From: Pseudomonadota bacterium
Lineage (GTDB): Bacteria > Pseudomonadota > Gammaproteobacteria > Steroidobacterales > Steroidobacteraceae
DNA: 64,000 nucleotides
Reading direction: 5' to 3'
Assembly: GCA_018241525.1 (NCBI GenBank)
Contig: JAFEDR010000011.1
Location: forward strand, 682,001 to 746,000
Shown here: positions 35,072 to 44,149 of the stretch, in pieces
Position numbering within the stretch: position 1 is the first letter of the stretch
Layout of the letters: the number at the start of each line of letters is the position of its first letter
The notes under the pieces: model-generated
What the model was told of the DNA's origin: nothing
Seen by the model: the letters and a program-made list of their open reading frames with translations, nothing else
Databases searched by the model: none
Translations under genes and position numbers: made by a program

Positions 35072-36244
35072 CTAGCTCTCGAAGGTGCCGCGCCGGACGG
35101 CCGCGCCGTCCCGGACGTGCACCTCGCCCCGGATGATGACGGTCCGCGCGCCGCCTGTCGCGTCGAGCGCGACCAGGTCGGCATCGGCGCCGGCCGCGAT
35201 CCGTCCCTTGGCCGGCAGCCGCAGCACGTCCGCCGGGTTCGACGTGAAGGCCGGCAGCGCCTCGGCGAGCGCGAGCCCGCGGGCCTCGGCCGCGGCCAGC
35301 GTCGCGAGCAGCGCGCCGCTGTCGCCGACGCCCATCCGGCTGACGCGCCCGTCCGCGTCGAAGCACGGCAGGCAGCCGCCGGCATCCGAGCTCACCGTGA
35401 CGAGCGCGGCGGGTGCGCCGCTCGCGAGGTAGCGCGCGAGCGCCTCGTCGGCGGGATAGGCATCCTCGCCAGGCTCGACCGGGAACGCCGTGATGTCGAT
35501 GGGGCAGCCGCGGCGGGCGAGCGCGACCGCCTCGTCAAAGAGCGCGCGGCGCCGGTTGACGTGGGTCGGCTGGAAGACCGCGGGCGGCAGCTCGGTCTCG
35601 TCGAGCGCGCGGCGCACGAGCTCGAGCCCGCGTGCGCCGTCGCCGAGGTGCAGGTGCAGGATGCCGGCCTTGCCGGTCATGAGCCCGGCCACGTGCGCAT
35701 CCGCCGCGAGCCGCAGCAGCTCCTCGAAGGTCGGCTGGCTCGAGCGATGGTCGCTGATCGCGATCTCGCCGACCCCGACCAGCGCCTCGAGGAACACGAG
35801 GTCGCCGCGCAGCGTGCCGGTCAGCGTCGGCGGCGGCACGTGGTAGCCGCCGGCGTAGCCGTAGGCGTTGAGGCCCTCCTCGCGCAGCGCGTACACCGCG
35901 GCAAGCAGCTCCTGCGGCGTGCGCGCGACGTCATCGGTGCCGAGCAGGCCGACCACCGTCGTGACCCCGGCGCCGGTGAAGCGGCCGAGGGACACGGGCG
36001 GCACTCGGGTCCGGAACCCCGCCTCGCCGCCACCGCCGGTCACGTGCACGTGCGCATCGACGAGGCCCGGGATCAGGCGCGCGCCGCCGAGGTCCAGCAC
36101 CTCCGCTCGCTCGCGCAGCGCCGGCGGCAGCTCGCCGAGCTCGCGCGGCGCGCCCATCCAGAGGATCCGGCCGCCGCCGATCAGGAGGGATTGCGTTCCG
36201 AGCGCGCGGGGGGCGTAGACGTCGGCGTTCTTGATGAGCAGCAT
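35072..36244 (-). CDS. iadA: Isoaspartyl dipeptidase IadA
   Basis: 390 residues, the same length as E. coli IadA. An amidohydrolase that hydrolyses beta-aspartyl dipeptides. The binuclear metal site begins with His65 and His67 in DAHVHVTGGGGEAGF; a lysine in LMTGKAGILHLHLGD is the likely carboxylated bridge, and SSDAGG supplies the late aspartate. As the first gene of the operon it completes cyanophycin breakdown by splitting beta-Asp-Arg to free aspartate and arginine. Only 66 bases separate it from the phosphopantetheinyl transferase gene upstream on the same strand, so read-through from that gene is possible. Confidence 0.94.
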   Translation of the reverse strand: MLLIKNADVYAPRALGTQSLLIGGGRILWMGAPRELGELPPALRERAEVLDLGGARLIPGLVDAHVHVTGGGGEAGFRTRVPPVSLGRFTGAGVTTVVGLLGTDDVARTPQELLAAVYALREEGLNAYGYAGGYHVPPPTLTGTLRGDLVFLEALVGVGEIAISDHRSSQPTFEELLRLAADAHVAGLMTGKAGILHLHLGDGARGLELVRRALDETELPPAVFQPTHVNRRRALFDEAVALARRGCPIDITAFPVEPGEDAYPADEALARYLASGAPAALVTVSSDAGGCLPCFDADGRVSRMGVGDSGALLATLAAAEARGLALAEALPAFTSNPADVLRLPAKGRIAAGADADLVALDATGGARTVIIRGEVHVRDGAAVRRGTFES

Positions 36245-36310
36245 GCGGGACCCGGTTCGCTGCCACCGATGATGCCCGACTCCGCGCACGGGCCCAACCG
36301 CGGCCGCGGC

Positions 36311-36949
36311 TCAGCGCGGCCCGCCTCGGCGCGTGCCGCCCGTGGCGATGCGGTGCCAGCGTGCCGGCCGCTCGCGGCCGGTCGCGGCCGACCACTCGAC
36401 CGCGACCGGCTCGGGGCCGCCGTCGGGCGCGAACCAGGCGAGCCGCAGCAGCGGTCGCGGCGCGTACAGCGCCGCGCACCAGCGCCGGCGGCCGGGCACG
36501 CGGCCGCGGATCCGCCCGCCGCTCACCTCGAAGCGGCAGCGTGCGAGCGCCGCGAAGAGATCGAGGCCGAGCGCCTTGCCGGCCGCCTCCTTGAGCACCC
36601 AGAGCTCGATGAAGGCGGCCGCCTGGCGCGCGGCCGGTAGCGCCGCGAGGCGGCGCGCCTCGGCCGGCGAGTAGGCGCGGCGCGCGAGCGCGACCGCGTC
36701 GCGCGGCCGGATCCACTCGAGGTCGAGCCCGGCGCCGGCCGGATCGTGCAGGTAGCCGACGTGACCGCCGGCGTGCGAGACCCCCGGGCCGCGGCGCAGC
36801 GCGATGCCGCGGCCCGCGAGGTGTGCGACGAGGCGCGCGCGCAGCGCGCGCTCGCCGAGCCGGCGCGGCGGCGGCGCCGGTGCCCGCGGCGGCACCGCGA
36901 GCCAGAGCCGGGGCCGGGCGGTGCGGGTGCGGGCCGTTCCTGCGATCAT
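36311..36949 (-). CDS. 4'-phosphopantetheinyl transferase (Sfp-like)
   Basis: 212 residues. The two PPTase signatures are visible: GLDLEW at 74-79, corresponding to the Mg-binding G(V/I)DxE, and FIELWVLKEAAGKALG, with Trp117, Lys120, Glu121 and Lys125. It would convert the two apo carrier proteins of the polyene cluster to holo form by attaching phosphopantetheine from CoA. The ATG at 36949 was chosen because upstream sequence is basic low-complexity. It diverges from the first acyltransferase gene and lies just upstream of iadA on the - strand. Confidence 0.85.
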   Translation of the reverse strand: MIAGTARTRTARPRLWLAVPPRAPAPPPRRLGERALRARLVAHLAGRGIALRRGPGVSHAGGHVGYLHDPAGAGLDLEWIRPRDAVALARRAYSPAEARRLAALPAARQAAAFIELWVLKEAAGKALGLDLFAALARCRFEVSGGRIRGRVPGRRRWCAALYAPRPLLRLAWFAPDGGPEPVAVEWSAATGRERPARWHRIATGGTRRGGPR

Positions 36950-36983
36950 CGCTGCGTTCGCGGCGACCGCGACGGGGCCGGTG

Positions 36984-37778
36984 GTGGAACGCAGGCGCGA
37001 CTTCTTCGTTTGGCGCTTCCTGGGCACGGCGGCCAGTTTCACACTGTTCGGCCTCGCCGGCATCGTGCTCGGCGTGGTCGTCTTCCCGCTCGGCCGGCTG
37101 CTGCCGCTGCCGCGCGCGCGGCGCACCGCGCTCGGCCGCGCCGTGGTCAGCGCCTGCTTCCGCGGCTTCATCGGCTTCATGAGCGGGCTCGGGGTCCTCA
37201 GCTACGAGTTCCGGGGGGTCGAGCGCCTCGGCCGGCCGGGCCAGCTGGTCCTCGCCAACCACCCCTCGCTGATCGACGTCGTGTTCCTGATCGGCTTCGC
37301 CCGCCGGCCCGGCTGCGTCGTGAAGGCGGCGCTGTGGCGCAACCCCTTCACGAGCGGCGTGGTCTCCGCCGCCGGCTACGTCCCGAACTTCCCGACCGAG
37401 GCGATGATCGAGGGGGCGAGCGCGGCGCTCGCGGCGGGCCGGACGCTGATCATGTTCCCGGAGGGCACGCGCACGACGCCGGGCGAGCCGCTGCACTTCC
37501 ATCGCGGCGCGGCGAGCGTCGCGGTCCGCGCGGCGCAGGTGGTGACGCCGGTGTACGTCTCGGTGACGCCGACGACCCTGACGCGCGCGGCGCCCTGGTA
37601 CCGGATCCCGTGGCGTCGGCCGCACTTCGCGCTCGAGGTCGGCCCGGACGTCGACCTCGCCCCGTTCCGCGCCGCCGGCCACTGGCCGCAGGCCGGACGG
37701 GCGCTCAACGAGTACCTGCTGCGGCACTTTACCGAGCGGCTCACCCGTCCCGTCGGTACGGCTGTGAGCGCCGGCTGA
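36984..37778 (+). CDS. PlsC-type 1-acyl-glycerol-phosphate-like acyltransferase
   Basis: 264 residues. One or two hydrophobic helices (about residues 15-40) precede a PlsC domain with the catalytic H-X4-D motif in NHPSLID (His93, Asp98) and the FPEGTR block near residue 160. A membrane-bound enzyme that would transfer an acyl or aryl-polyenoyl chain to a lipid or sugar acceptor. Relatives occur in flexirubin, xanthomonadin and aryl-polyene clusters. The GTG at 36984 is chosen with GGGG 6 bases upstream; GTG 36981 is equally possible. Confidence 0.82.
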   Translation: MERRRDFFVWRFLGTAASFTLFGLAGIVLGVVVFPLGRLLPLPRARRTALGRAVVSACFRGFIGFMSGLGVLSYEFRGVERLGRPGQLVLANHPSLIDVVFLIGFARRPGCVVKAALWRNPFTSGVVSAAGYVPNFPTEAMIEGASAALAAGRTLIMFPEGTRTTPGEPLHFHRGAASVAVRAAQVVTPVYVSVTPTTLTRAAPWYRIPWRRPHFALEVGPDVDLAPFRAAGHWPQAGRALNEYLLRHFTERLTRPVGTAVSAG

Positions 37779-37790
37779 GTCCCCTATAAT
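37762..37790 (+). promoter_or_regulatory. Putative sigma-70 promoter before the first carrier-protein gene
   Basis: A perfect TATAAT at 37785-37790 is followed at once by the palindrome TTAATTAA. Together they form an AT-only island in an otherwise very GC-rich region, 39 bases before the carrier-protein ATG. The -35 position 17 bases upstream is CTGTGA, a weak match. CCCCT and AGGGG arms flank the island and could form a hairpin. It probably drives the ACP-to-ligase gene run. Confidence 0.5.
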
Positions 37791-37828
37791 TTAATTAATA
37801 GAGGGGCGACGGGGCAGGGAACCGGACG

Positions 37829-38077
37829 ATGACGACACGGGAAGACATCCTGACGCACATCCGCGGGGTGCTATCCGAATTCTTCGAGGTGGATCCCGCC
37901 CGCGTCACGCTCGAGGCGAACCTGTCGAAGGACCTCGAGATCGACAGCATCGACGCAGTCGACCTGATCGACCAGATCCGCCGCTACACCGGCAAGAAGG
38001 TCTCGCCCGAGGAGTTCCGCTCGGTGCGCACCGTCGGCGACCTCGTCACCGTCATCGAGCGCATGGTCGCGCCGTGA
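37829..38077 (+). CDS. Acyl carrier protein (ApeE/ApeF-like)
   Basis: 82-residue carrier protein. The phosphopantetheine site is Ser40 in the motif EIDSIDAVDL, within a typical acidic four-helix fold. It is one of two carriers in the cluster; aryl-polyene systems use two, one holding the growing chain and one the acyl or starter unit, but which does which cannot be told from sequence. It is the first gene after the AT-rich promoter. Confidence 0.9.
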   Translation: MTTREDILTHIRGVLSEFFEVDPARVTLEANLSKDLEIDSIDAVDLIDQIRRYTGKKVSPEEFRSVRTVGDLVTVIERMVAP

Positions 38078-38126
38078 GGCCCGCCGCCGCGGCCCGCCGC
38101 CGGCCCGCCCTCGCCCGCTGAGCGCC

Positions 38127-38708
38127 ATGCCCGCCCACGCCACGCCGACGCCCGCAGGGCGCGAGCACGTCGCCGCTGTCGGCCGCCTGCCGGGCGGCGC
38201 CTGCGAGATCGTGCCGAGCGCGAGCGGCGCGCGGCTCTTCCGCCGCGCCGGGGCGCGCGGCTTCCGCGAGGCGGTCGCCGGCTGGGCGCGGAGCGAAGGC
38301 CTCGAGCCCGGCGCGATCCGCGTCGTCAGCGAACTCGCCCCGGGCGGTGCGGCGACGCCGGTGGCGCTCGGCCCGCGGCTGCGCTCGGTCGAGGCGCCGG
38401 CGCCGGGGCTGTGGCTCGTGACGCTCGCGGTGCCGTTCGAGCTCGCGATCTTCGACGGCCATTTCGCGACGGTGCCGATCGTGCCCGGCGCCGTTCTCGC
38501 CGGCTGGGCCGCGGATTTCGGCGCGACCCATGCGGGCTGGACGCACGGCGCGCGCGAGTCGCGCGCGATGAAGTTCCGGCGCATCGTCCAGCCGGGACCG
38601 GACTACCGGCTCGAGCTGCGGCTCGACGGCGATGGCGCCGAGCTGCGCTTCCGCTACGAGTCGCCGTCCGGTCCGCACGCCGAGGGCGCGTGGCGGGCAC
38701 CGCCGTGA
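38127..38708 (+). CDS. Hotdog dehydratase, FabZ/ApeI-like, with N-terminal extension
   Basis: 193 residues. The C-terminal hotdog domain (about 90-190) has the FabZ-type active-site loop FDGHFATVPIVPGAVLAGWA with its histidine near residue 111. The first about 85 residues are not part of a normal FabZ and have no signal peptide; similar hotdog domains are sometimes fused to ligase C-termini, but I cannot assign this segment. It probably dehydrates 3-hydroxyacyl-carrier intermediates of the polyene. Its stop overlaps the GTG of the glycosyltransferase. Confidence 0.75.
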   Translation: MPAHATPTPAGREHVAAVGRLPGGACEIVPSASGARLFRRAGARGFREAVAGWARSEGLEPGAIRVVSELAPGGAATPVALGPRLRSVEAPAPGLWLVTLAVPFELAIFDGHFATVPIVPGAVLAGWAADFGATHAGWTHGARESRAMKFRRIVQPGPDYRLELRLDGDGAELRFRYESPSGPHAEGAWRAPP

Positions 38709-39478
38709 GCGCCGCCCGCGAAGCGCCGCGCGTCTGCGCGGTGGTGCCGGTGTTCGACCACGAGCGCGCGATCGGCGCGGTGGTCGAGCGGCTGCTCGCG
38801 CTGCCGCTGCCGTGCATCCTGGTCGACGACGGCTCCTCGCCGGCCTGCGCGGCGGTGCTCGAGGCGCTCGCCGTGAAGCACCCGGCCGTCACGCTCGTCC
38901 GCCGCGCCCGCAATGGTGGCAAGGGCGCCGCCGTCGCCGACGGGCTGCGCGCCGCCGCCGCCGCCGGCTACAGCCACGCGCTGCAGGTCGACGCCGACGG
39001 CCAGCACGCGCTCGAGGACGCACCGCGCTTTCTCGCGGCCGCGGCCGCGGACCCGGCGGCGGTGATCTGCGGCCTGCCGGTGTTCGACGCCTCCATGCCG
39101 CGGCTGCGCTACTACGCGCGCTACCTGACGCACGTCTTCGTCTGGCTCAACACGCTGTCGCTCGAGGTCCGCGACGCGATGTGCGGCTTCCGCGTCTACC
39201 CGCTCGCCGCCACGCTCGCGATGCTGGCGGCCGAGCACCCGGGCAGCCGCATGGATTTCGACATCGAGGTGCTGGTGCGGCTGCACTGGCGCGGCCTGCG
39301 CCTCGTGTGGCTGCCGACCCGGGTGGCCTACCCGGCCGATGGCGTGTCGCACTTCCGGATGGTGCTCGACAACGCGCTGATCACGCGGGTGCACGCGCGG
39401 CTGTTCCTCGGCATGCTGGCGCGCCTGCCGCGCCTGCTGGCGCGGCGCGCGCGCGGCGCGCGGTGGTCGCATGCGTAA
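38705..39478 (+). CDS. Family 2 glycosyltransferase
   Basis: 257-residue GT-A enzyme. VVPVFDHERAIGAVVERL opens the nucleotide-binding fold, DDGSS follows, and QVDADGQH (Asp96, Asp98) is the metal-binding DxD. The C-terminal part lacks strong membrane helices. In aryl-polyene clusters a GT2 enzyme is thought to add a sugar to the lipid anchor or head group. GTG start overlapping the previous stop; it overlaps the following thioesterase gene by 8 bases. Confidence 0.85.
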   Translation: MSAAREAPRVCAVVPVFDHERAIGAVVERLLALPLPCILVDDGSSPACAAVLEALAVKHPAVTLVRRARNGGKGAAVADGLRAAAAAGYSHALQVDADGQHALEDAPRFLAAAAADPAAVICGLPVFDASMPRLRYYARYLTHVFVWLNTLSLEVRDAMCGFRVYPLAATLAMLAAEHPGSRMDFDIEVLVRLHWRGLRLVWLPTRVAYPADGVSHFRMVLDNALITRVHARLFLGMLARLPRLLARRARGARWSHA

Positions 39479-39917
39479 GCGTGGCGTGCTGCCGGTGACG
39501 GTCGAGGTGCAGGTGCCGTTCCACGACGTCGACCTGGCGCGCATCGCCTGGCACGGCCACTACGCCAAGTACCTCGAGCAGGCGCGCTGGGCGCTGATGG
39601 ACCGCCTCGGCCACGGCCTCGAGGCGATGCTGGCCGCCGGCGAGGGCTGGCCGATCGTCGAGCTGCAGGTCAAGTACCTGCGCGCCAGCCGCTTCGGCGA
39701 CCGGCTCGCGGTGCGCGCCGAGCTGATCGAGTGGCAGAGCCGGCTGGTCGTGAACTACCTGGTCACCGACCTCGCGACCGGCGAGCGCGTGGCGCGCGCG
39801 CAGACCACGCAGGTGCTGGTCGACATGCCGCAGGGCACGATGCGCTTCGCGCTGCCCGCCGCGTTCGTCGCCCGCGTCGAGGCGGCGCTCGCCGGGGAGC
39901 GCGCCGATGCCGGCTGA
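39471..39917 (+). CDS. 4HBT-type acyl thioesterase (YbgC/ApeK-like)
   Basis: 148-residue hotdog thioesterase. The family motif HDVDLARIAWHGHYAKYLEQAR near residues 18-39 contains the usual catalytic aspartate and the histidine pair. It would hydrolyse or proofread carrier-bound acyl chains in the polyene pathway. It is embedded between the glycosyltransferase and dehydratase genes with overlaps on both sides. Confidence 0.84.
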   Translation: MRKRGVLPVTVEVQVPFHDVDLARIAWHGHYAKYLEQARWALMDRLGHGLEAMLAAGEGWPIVELQVKYLRASRFGDRLAVRAELIEWQSRLVVNYLVTDLATGERVARAQTTQVLVDMPQGTMRFALPAAFVARVEAALAGERADAG

Positions 39918-40374
39918 GGCGCGCTACCTCACCGCCGCGCCGTTCGTGCCGCACGGCGGCGACGCGGTGCTGGTCGAGGAGGTCTGCGCGGTGAGCGCGC
40001 TCGTGACCCGGGCGCGCGCGTCGGTGCGCCCGGGCATCCCGTTCGCGGCGGATGCGCGCGGCTGGCCGGCCTGGCTGGTGCTCGAGCTGATGGCGCAGGT
40101 GGTCGCGGCCAGCGCCGGAATGCGCGAGTATCGGCCGGGGGTCGCGCCGCGGCTCGGGCTGCTGCTCGGTGCGCGCTCGTTCCGCTGCGACCGCGAGTGG
40201 CTCGCGCCGGGCACGGCGCTCGAGCTGGAGGCGGTCGAGAGCACCCGCGACGAGTTCGGCATGGGTGTCTACGACTGCGCGCTGCGCATCGGCGGCACCG
40301 AGGCCGCCAGCGCCTCGCTGTCGGTCTACCTGCCGGCGGACGTCGACGCCTACCTCGGGAGCCTCGAGCCATGA
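39907..40374 (+). CDS. ApeP-like hotdog dehydratase subunit
   Basis: 155 residues. VPHGGDAVLVEEVCAV corresponds to the conserved LPH...LLD opening of ApeP proteins, and WLVLELMAQVVAASAG is the family's central helix. ApeP forms a heterodimeric dehydratase with ApeI. It is directly followed by ketoreductase and ketosynthase genes, matching the P-Q-R gene order of known aryl-polyene clusters. Starts inside the thioesterase gene end and overlaps the ketoreductase start by 4 bases. Confidence 0.78.
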   Translation: MPAEARYLTAAPFVPHGGDAVLVEEVCAVSALVTRARASVRPGIPFAADARGWPAWLVLELMAQVVAASAGMREYRPGVAPRLGLLLGARSFRCDREWLAPGTALELEAVESTRDEFGMGVYDCALRIGGTEAASASLSVYLPADVDAYLGSLEP

Positions 40375-41098
40375 CGGAGACGGTGCTGGTCACGGGCTCG
40401 AGTCGCGGCATCGGCCGCGCGATCGCGCTGCGGCTCGCGCGCGAGGGCTACGACGTCGTGGTCCACTGCCGCGCGCGGCGCGCCGAGGCCGAGGCGGTCG
40501 CCGCCGAGGTGCGCGCGCTCGGCCGCGCCGCCCGCGTGCTCGCCTTCGACGTCGCCGACCGCGCGGCCGCCGCGGCAGCGCTCGAGGCCGACCTCGCGGC
40601 CGCCGGCGCCTACTATGGCGTGGTGCTGAACGCCGGGCTCGCGCACGACGCCGCGTTCCCGGCCATGGACGGCGCGGCCTGGGACACCGTGATCCGCTGC
40701 AACCTCGACGGCTTCTACAACGTGCTGCAGCCGCTCGTGATGCCGATGGTGCGACGGCGCGCACCCGGCCGCATCGTCGCGCTCGCCTCGGTGTCGGGCC
40801 TGATCGGCAACCGCGGCCAGGTCAACTACAGCGCCGCCAAGGCCGGCGTGATCGGTGCCTGCAAGGCGCTGGCGGTGGAGCTGGGCAAGCGCCGCATCAC
40901 GGTAAACTGCGTTGCGCCGGGGCTGATCGAGACCGACATGGTCGAGGCGCACGTACCGGTCGAGGAGATCCTGAAGATGATCCCGGCCGATCGGGTCGGC
41001 CGGCCGGAGGAGGTCGCGGCCGCGGTCGCGTTCCTGCTGAGCGCGGACGCCGGCTACATCACCCGCCAGGTGCTGGCGGTGAACGGCGGGCTGTGCTG

Positions 41099-41099
<1 letters not shown>
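40371..41099 (+). CDS. 3-oxoacyl-carrier-protein reductase, FabG-like (ApeQ-like)
   Basis: 242-residue short-chain dehydrogenase. NADPH motif TGSSRGIG at 8-15, NAG at 87-89, and catalytic Ser140, Tyr153 and Lys157 (YSAAK) are intact. The C-terminus ends VLAVNGGLC, close to the FabG consensus. It reduces the 3-keto group after each condensation so that the dehydratases can create the next double bond. It shares one base with the ketosynthase ATG. Confidence 0.9.
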
Positions 41100-42328
<1,229 letters not shown>

Positions 42329-42363
42329 CGCTGCCCCCTCCCCGATCCCCCAGGAGCCCCGCC

Positions 42364-42789
42364 ATGCGCCGACCCGCCCTCGCCCTCGCCACGCTGCTGA
42401 TGTCCGTCGCCGCCCTGCCGGCGCTCGCCGGCGGCCGGCCCATCCCGATCGCCGAGATCATCGACGCGCCGCTGACCTGGCCGAACGGCACGTCCGCCAA
42501 GCTCGCCGACGTGCAGGCCGCGGTCGTCGCCGGCTGCGTGGTCAAGGGCTGGGTGCCGCAGGTGCAGGCACCAGACCGCGTGCATGCCGTGCTGACGCGC
42601 CCGGATTACCGCGCCGAGATCGACATCACCTTCACGACCTCGACGCTCTCGATCCGCTACGCCGACAGCCAGGGCCTCGACTGGAACCCGGACAAGCGCC
42701 TGATCCACCGCAACTTCAACCGCTGGCTGATCCTCTTGCAGACGGCGATCAACACCGAGGCGGTGCGCAGCCGGCCCGCCGCCGGCTGA
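42364..42789 (+). CDS. Small exported protein of the polyene cluster, unknown function
   Basis: 141 residues with a signal peptide (about 1-22, ALAGG). The mature part is a compact alpha/beta sequence with one cysteine (GCVVKGWVPQ) and a conserved-looking RPDYRAEIDITFTTSTLSIRY stretch. CAGGAG lies 7 bases before the ATG. It sits between a ketosynthase and the ligase gene, so a role in assembly or export of the product is likely but unproven. Confidence 0.7.
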   Translation: MRRPALALATLLMSVAALPALAGGRPIPIAEIIDAPLTWPNGTSAKLADVQAAVVAGCVVKGWVPQVQAPDRVHAVLTRPDYRAEIDITFTTSTLSIRYADSQGLDWNPDKRLIHRNFNRWLILLQTAINTEAVRSRPAAG

Positions 42790-42802
42790 GGCGAGGGCCG
42801 CG

Positions 42803-44125
42803 ATGAACCCGGCACCGGCGGCGCTCGGCGGCCGCGACCCGGGCGCACCGCTGCTCGTCGACGACGGCCGCCTCGTCTCGGTCGGCGAGTTCCTGGGGCA
42901 GGCCACCGCGGTCGCGGCACGGCTCGCGGGCGTGCGCCAGGTCGTCAACCTCTGCGAACGCCGGGGCGCCTTCCTGACCGGCTACGTCGGCGCGCTCGCC
43001 GCCGGTGCGACGACGCTGCTGCCCGCCTCGCGCGCGCCGGAGGCGGTCGCGGCCGTGCAGGCGCTCTTCCCCGGCGCGCGGACGCTCGACGACGGCGCGG
43101 TCGCCGCGGCCGGCGCGGGCCCCGTCCCGGCGGGCGGCGTGCCGGTGGCGGCGGACTGCGTGGCGATGATCGGCTTCACGTCGGGATCGACCGGCACGCC
43201 GAGCCATCACGCCAAGGTCTGGGGCACCGTGGCGCAGAGCACGCGCCTCAATGCCGCCGCGATCCGCGCCGCGCTGCCGGCGGCGCTGCGCGACCGGCGA
43301 CCGTGGATCCTCGGCACGGTGCCGTCGCAGCACATGTACGGCATGGAGCTCACCGTGCTCGTGCCACTGCTCGAGGACTTCGGGCTCGTCACCGCGCGAC
43401 CGCTATTGCCGGCCGAGGTCGCCGCGGCGCTGGCCGCGACGCCGGCGCCGCGCGTGCTGGTCAGCACCCCGGCGCACCTGCGCGCCATCGTCGCCTCGGG
43501 CATCGCCCTGCCGCGCACCGAGGTGGTCGTCTCGGCGACCGCGCCGCTCGAGGCCACGCTCGCGGCCGCCGTCGAGACCGCGACCGGCGGCACGCTGCTC
43601 GAGATGTTCGGCGCGACCGAGACCTGCATCCTCGGCACGCGGCGCACGGCGCTCGAGTCCGACTGGCGCGCGTACCCGGGGGTGCGCTTCGTGGCGGAGG
43701 ATTCGGCGACCCGGGTCGAGACGCCGTGGTTCCGGCAGGGCGAGCGGCTGCTCGATCGGATCGAGATGCTGCCGGAAGGGCGCTTCCGGCTGCACGGGCG
43801 CAGCGCCGACCTGGTCGATGTCGCCGGCAAGCGCGCCTCGCTCGCGGACCTCACGCAGCGCCTGCTGCAGGTCCCCGGGGTCGTGGACGCGGTCGTGTTC
43901 CAGCCCGCGGCCGGCGCCCCCGGCCTTGTCCGCCGGCTCGCGGCGCTCGTGGTCGCGCCGGGGCTGACGCCGGCCGCGCTGCGCTCCGCGCTCGCGCCCG
44001 CCGTCGACCCGGTGTTCATGCCGCGGCCGCTGCTGCTCGTCGCGGCGCTGCCGCGCACCGCGGCCGGCAAGCTGCCGCAGGCCGCGCTCGAGGCGGCGCT
44101 CGCGCACGCCCACGGCGGCGAGTAG
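42803..44125 (+). CDS. Acyl/aryl-CoA or -ACP ligase (ApeH/XanA2-like)
   Basis: 440-residue ANL-superfamily adenylating enzyme. P-loop TSGSTGTPSHHAK, the GATET motif and the C-terminal PRTAAGKL with catalytic lysine are visible; it is shorter than most CoA ligases. In aryl-polyene pathways the ligase activates 4-hydroxybenzoate (or another aryl acid) and loads it on a carrier protein, starting the chain. The two histidines in place of the usual Lys-Gly after the P-loop are unusual. It ends 24 bases before the convergent flavoprotein gene. Confidence 0.83.
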   Translation: MNPAPAALGGRDPGAPLLVDDGRLVSVGEFLGQATAVAARLAGVRQVVNLCERRGAFLTGYVGALAAGATTLLPASRAPEAVAAVQALFPGARTLDDGAVAAAGAGPVPAGGVPVAADCVAMIGFTSGSTGTPSHHAKVWGTVAQSTRLNAAAIRAALPAALRDRRPWILGTVPSQHMYGMELTVLVPLLEDFGLVTARPLLPAEVAAALAATPAPRVLVSTPAHLRAIVASGIALPRTEVVVSATAPLEATLAAAVETATGGTLLEMFGATETCILGTRRTALESDWRAYPGVRFVAEDSATRVETPWFRQGERLLDRIEMLPEGRFRLHGRSADLVDVAGKRASLADLTQRLLQVPGVVDAVVFQPAAGAPGLVRRLAALVVAPGLTPAALRSALAPAVDPVFMPRPLLLVAALPRTAAGKLPQAALEAALAHAHGGE

Positions 44126-44149
44126 CCGCGCGAGCAGCGGTCGCGGGCC

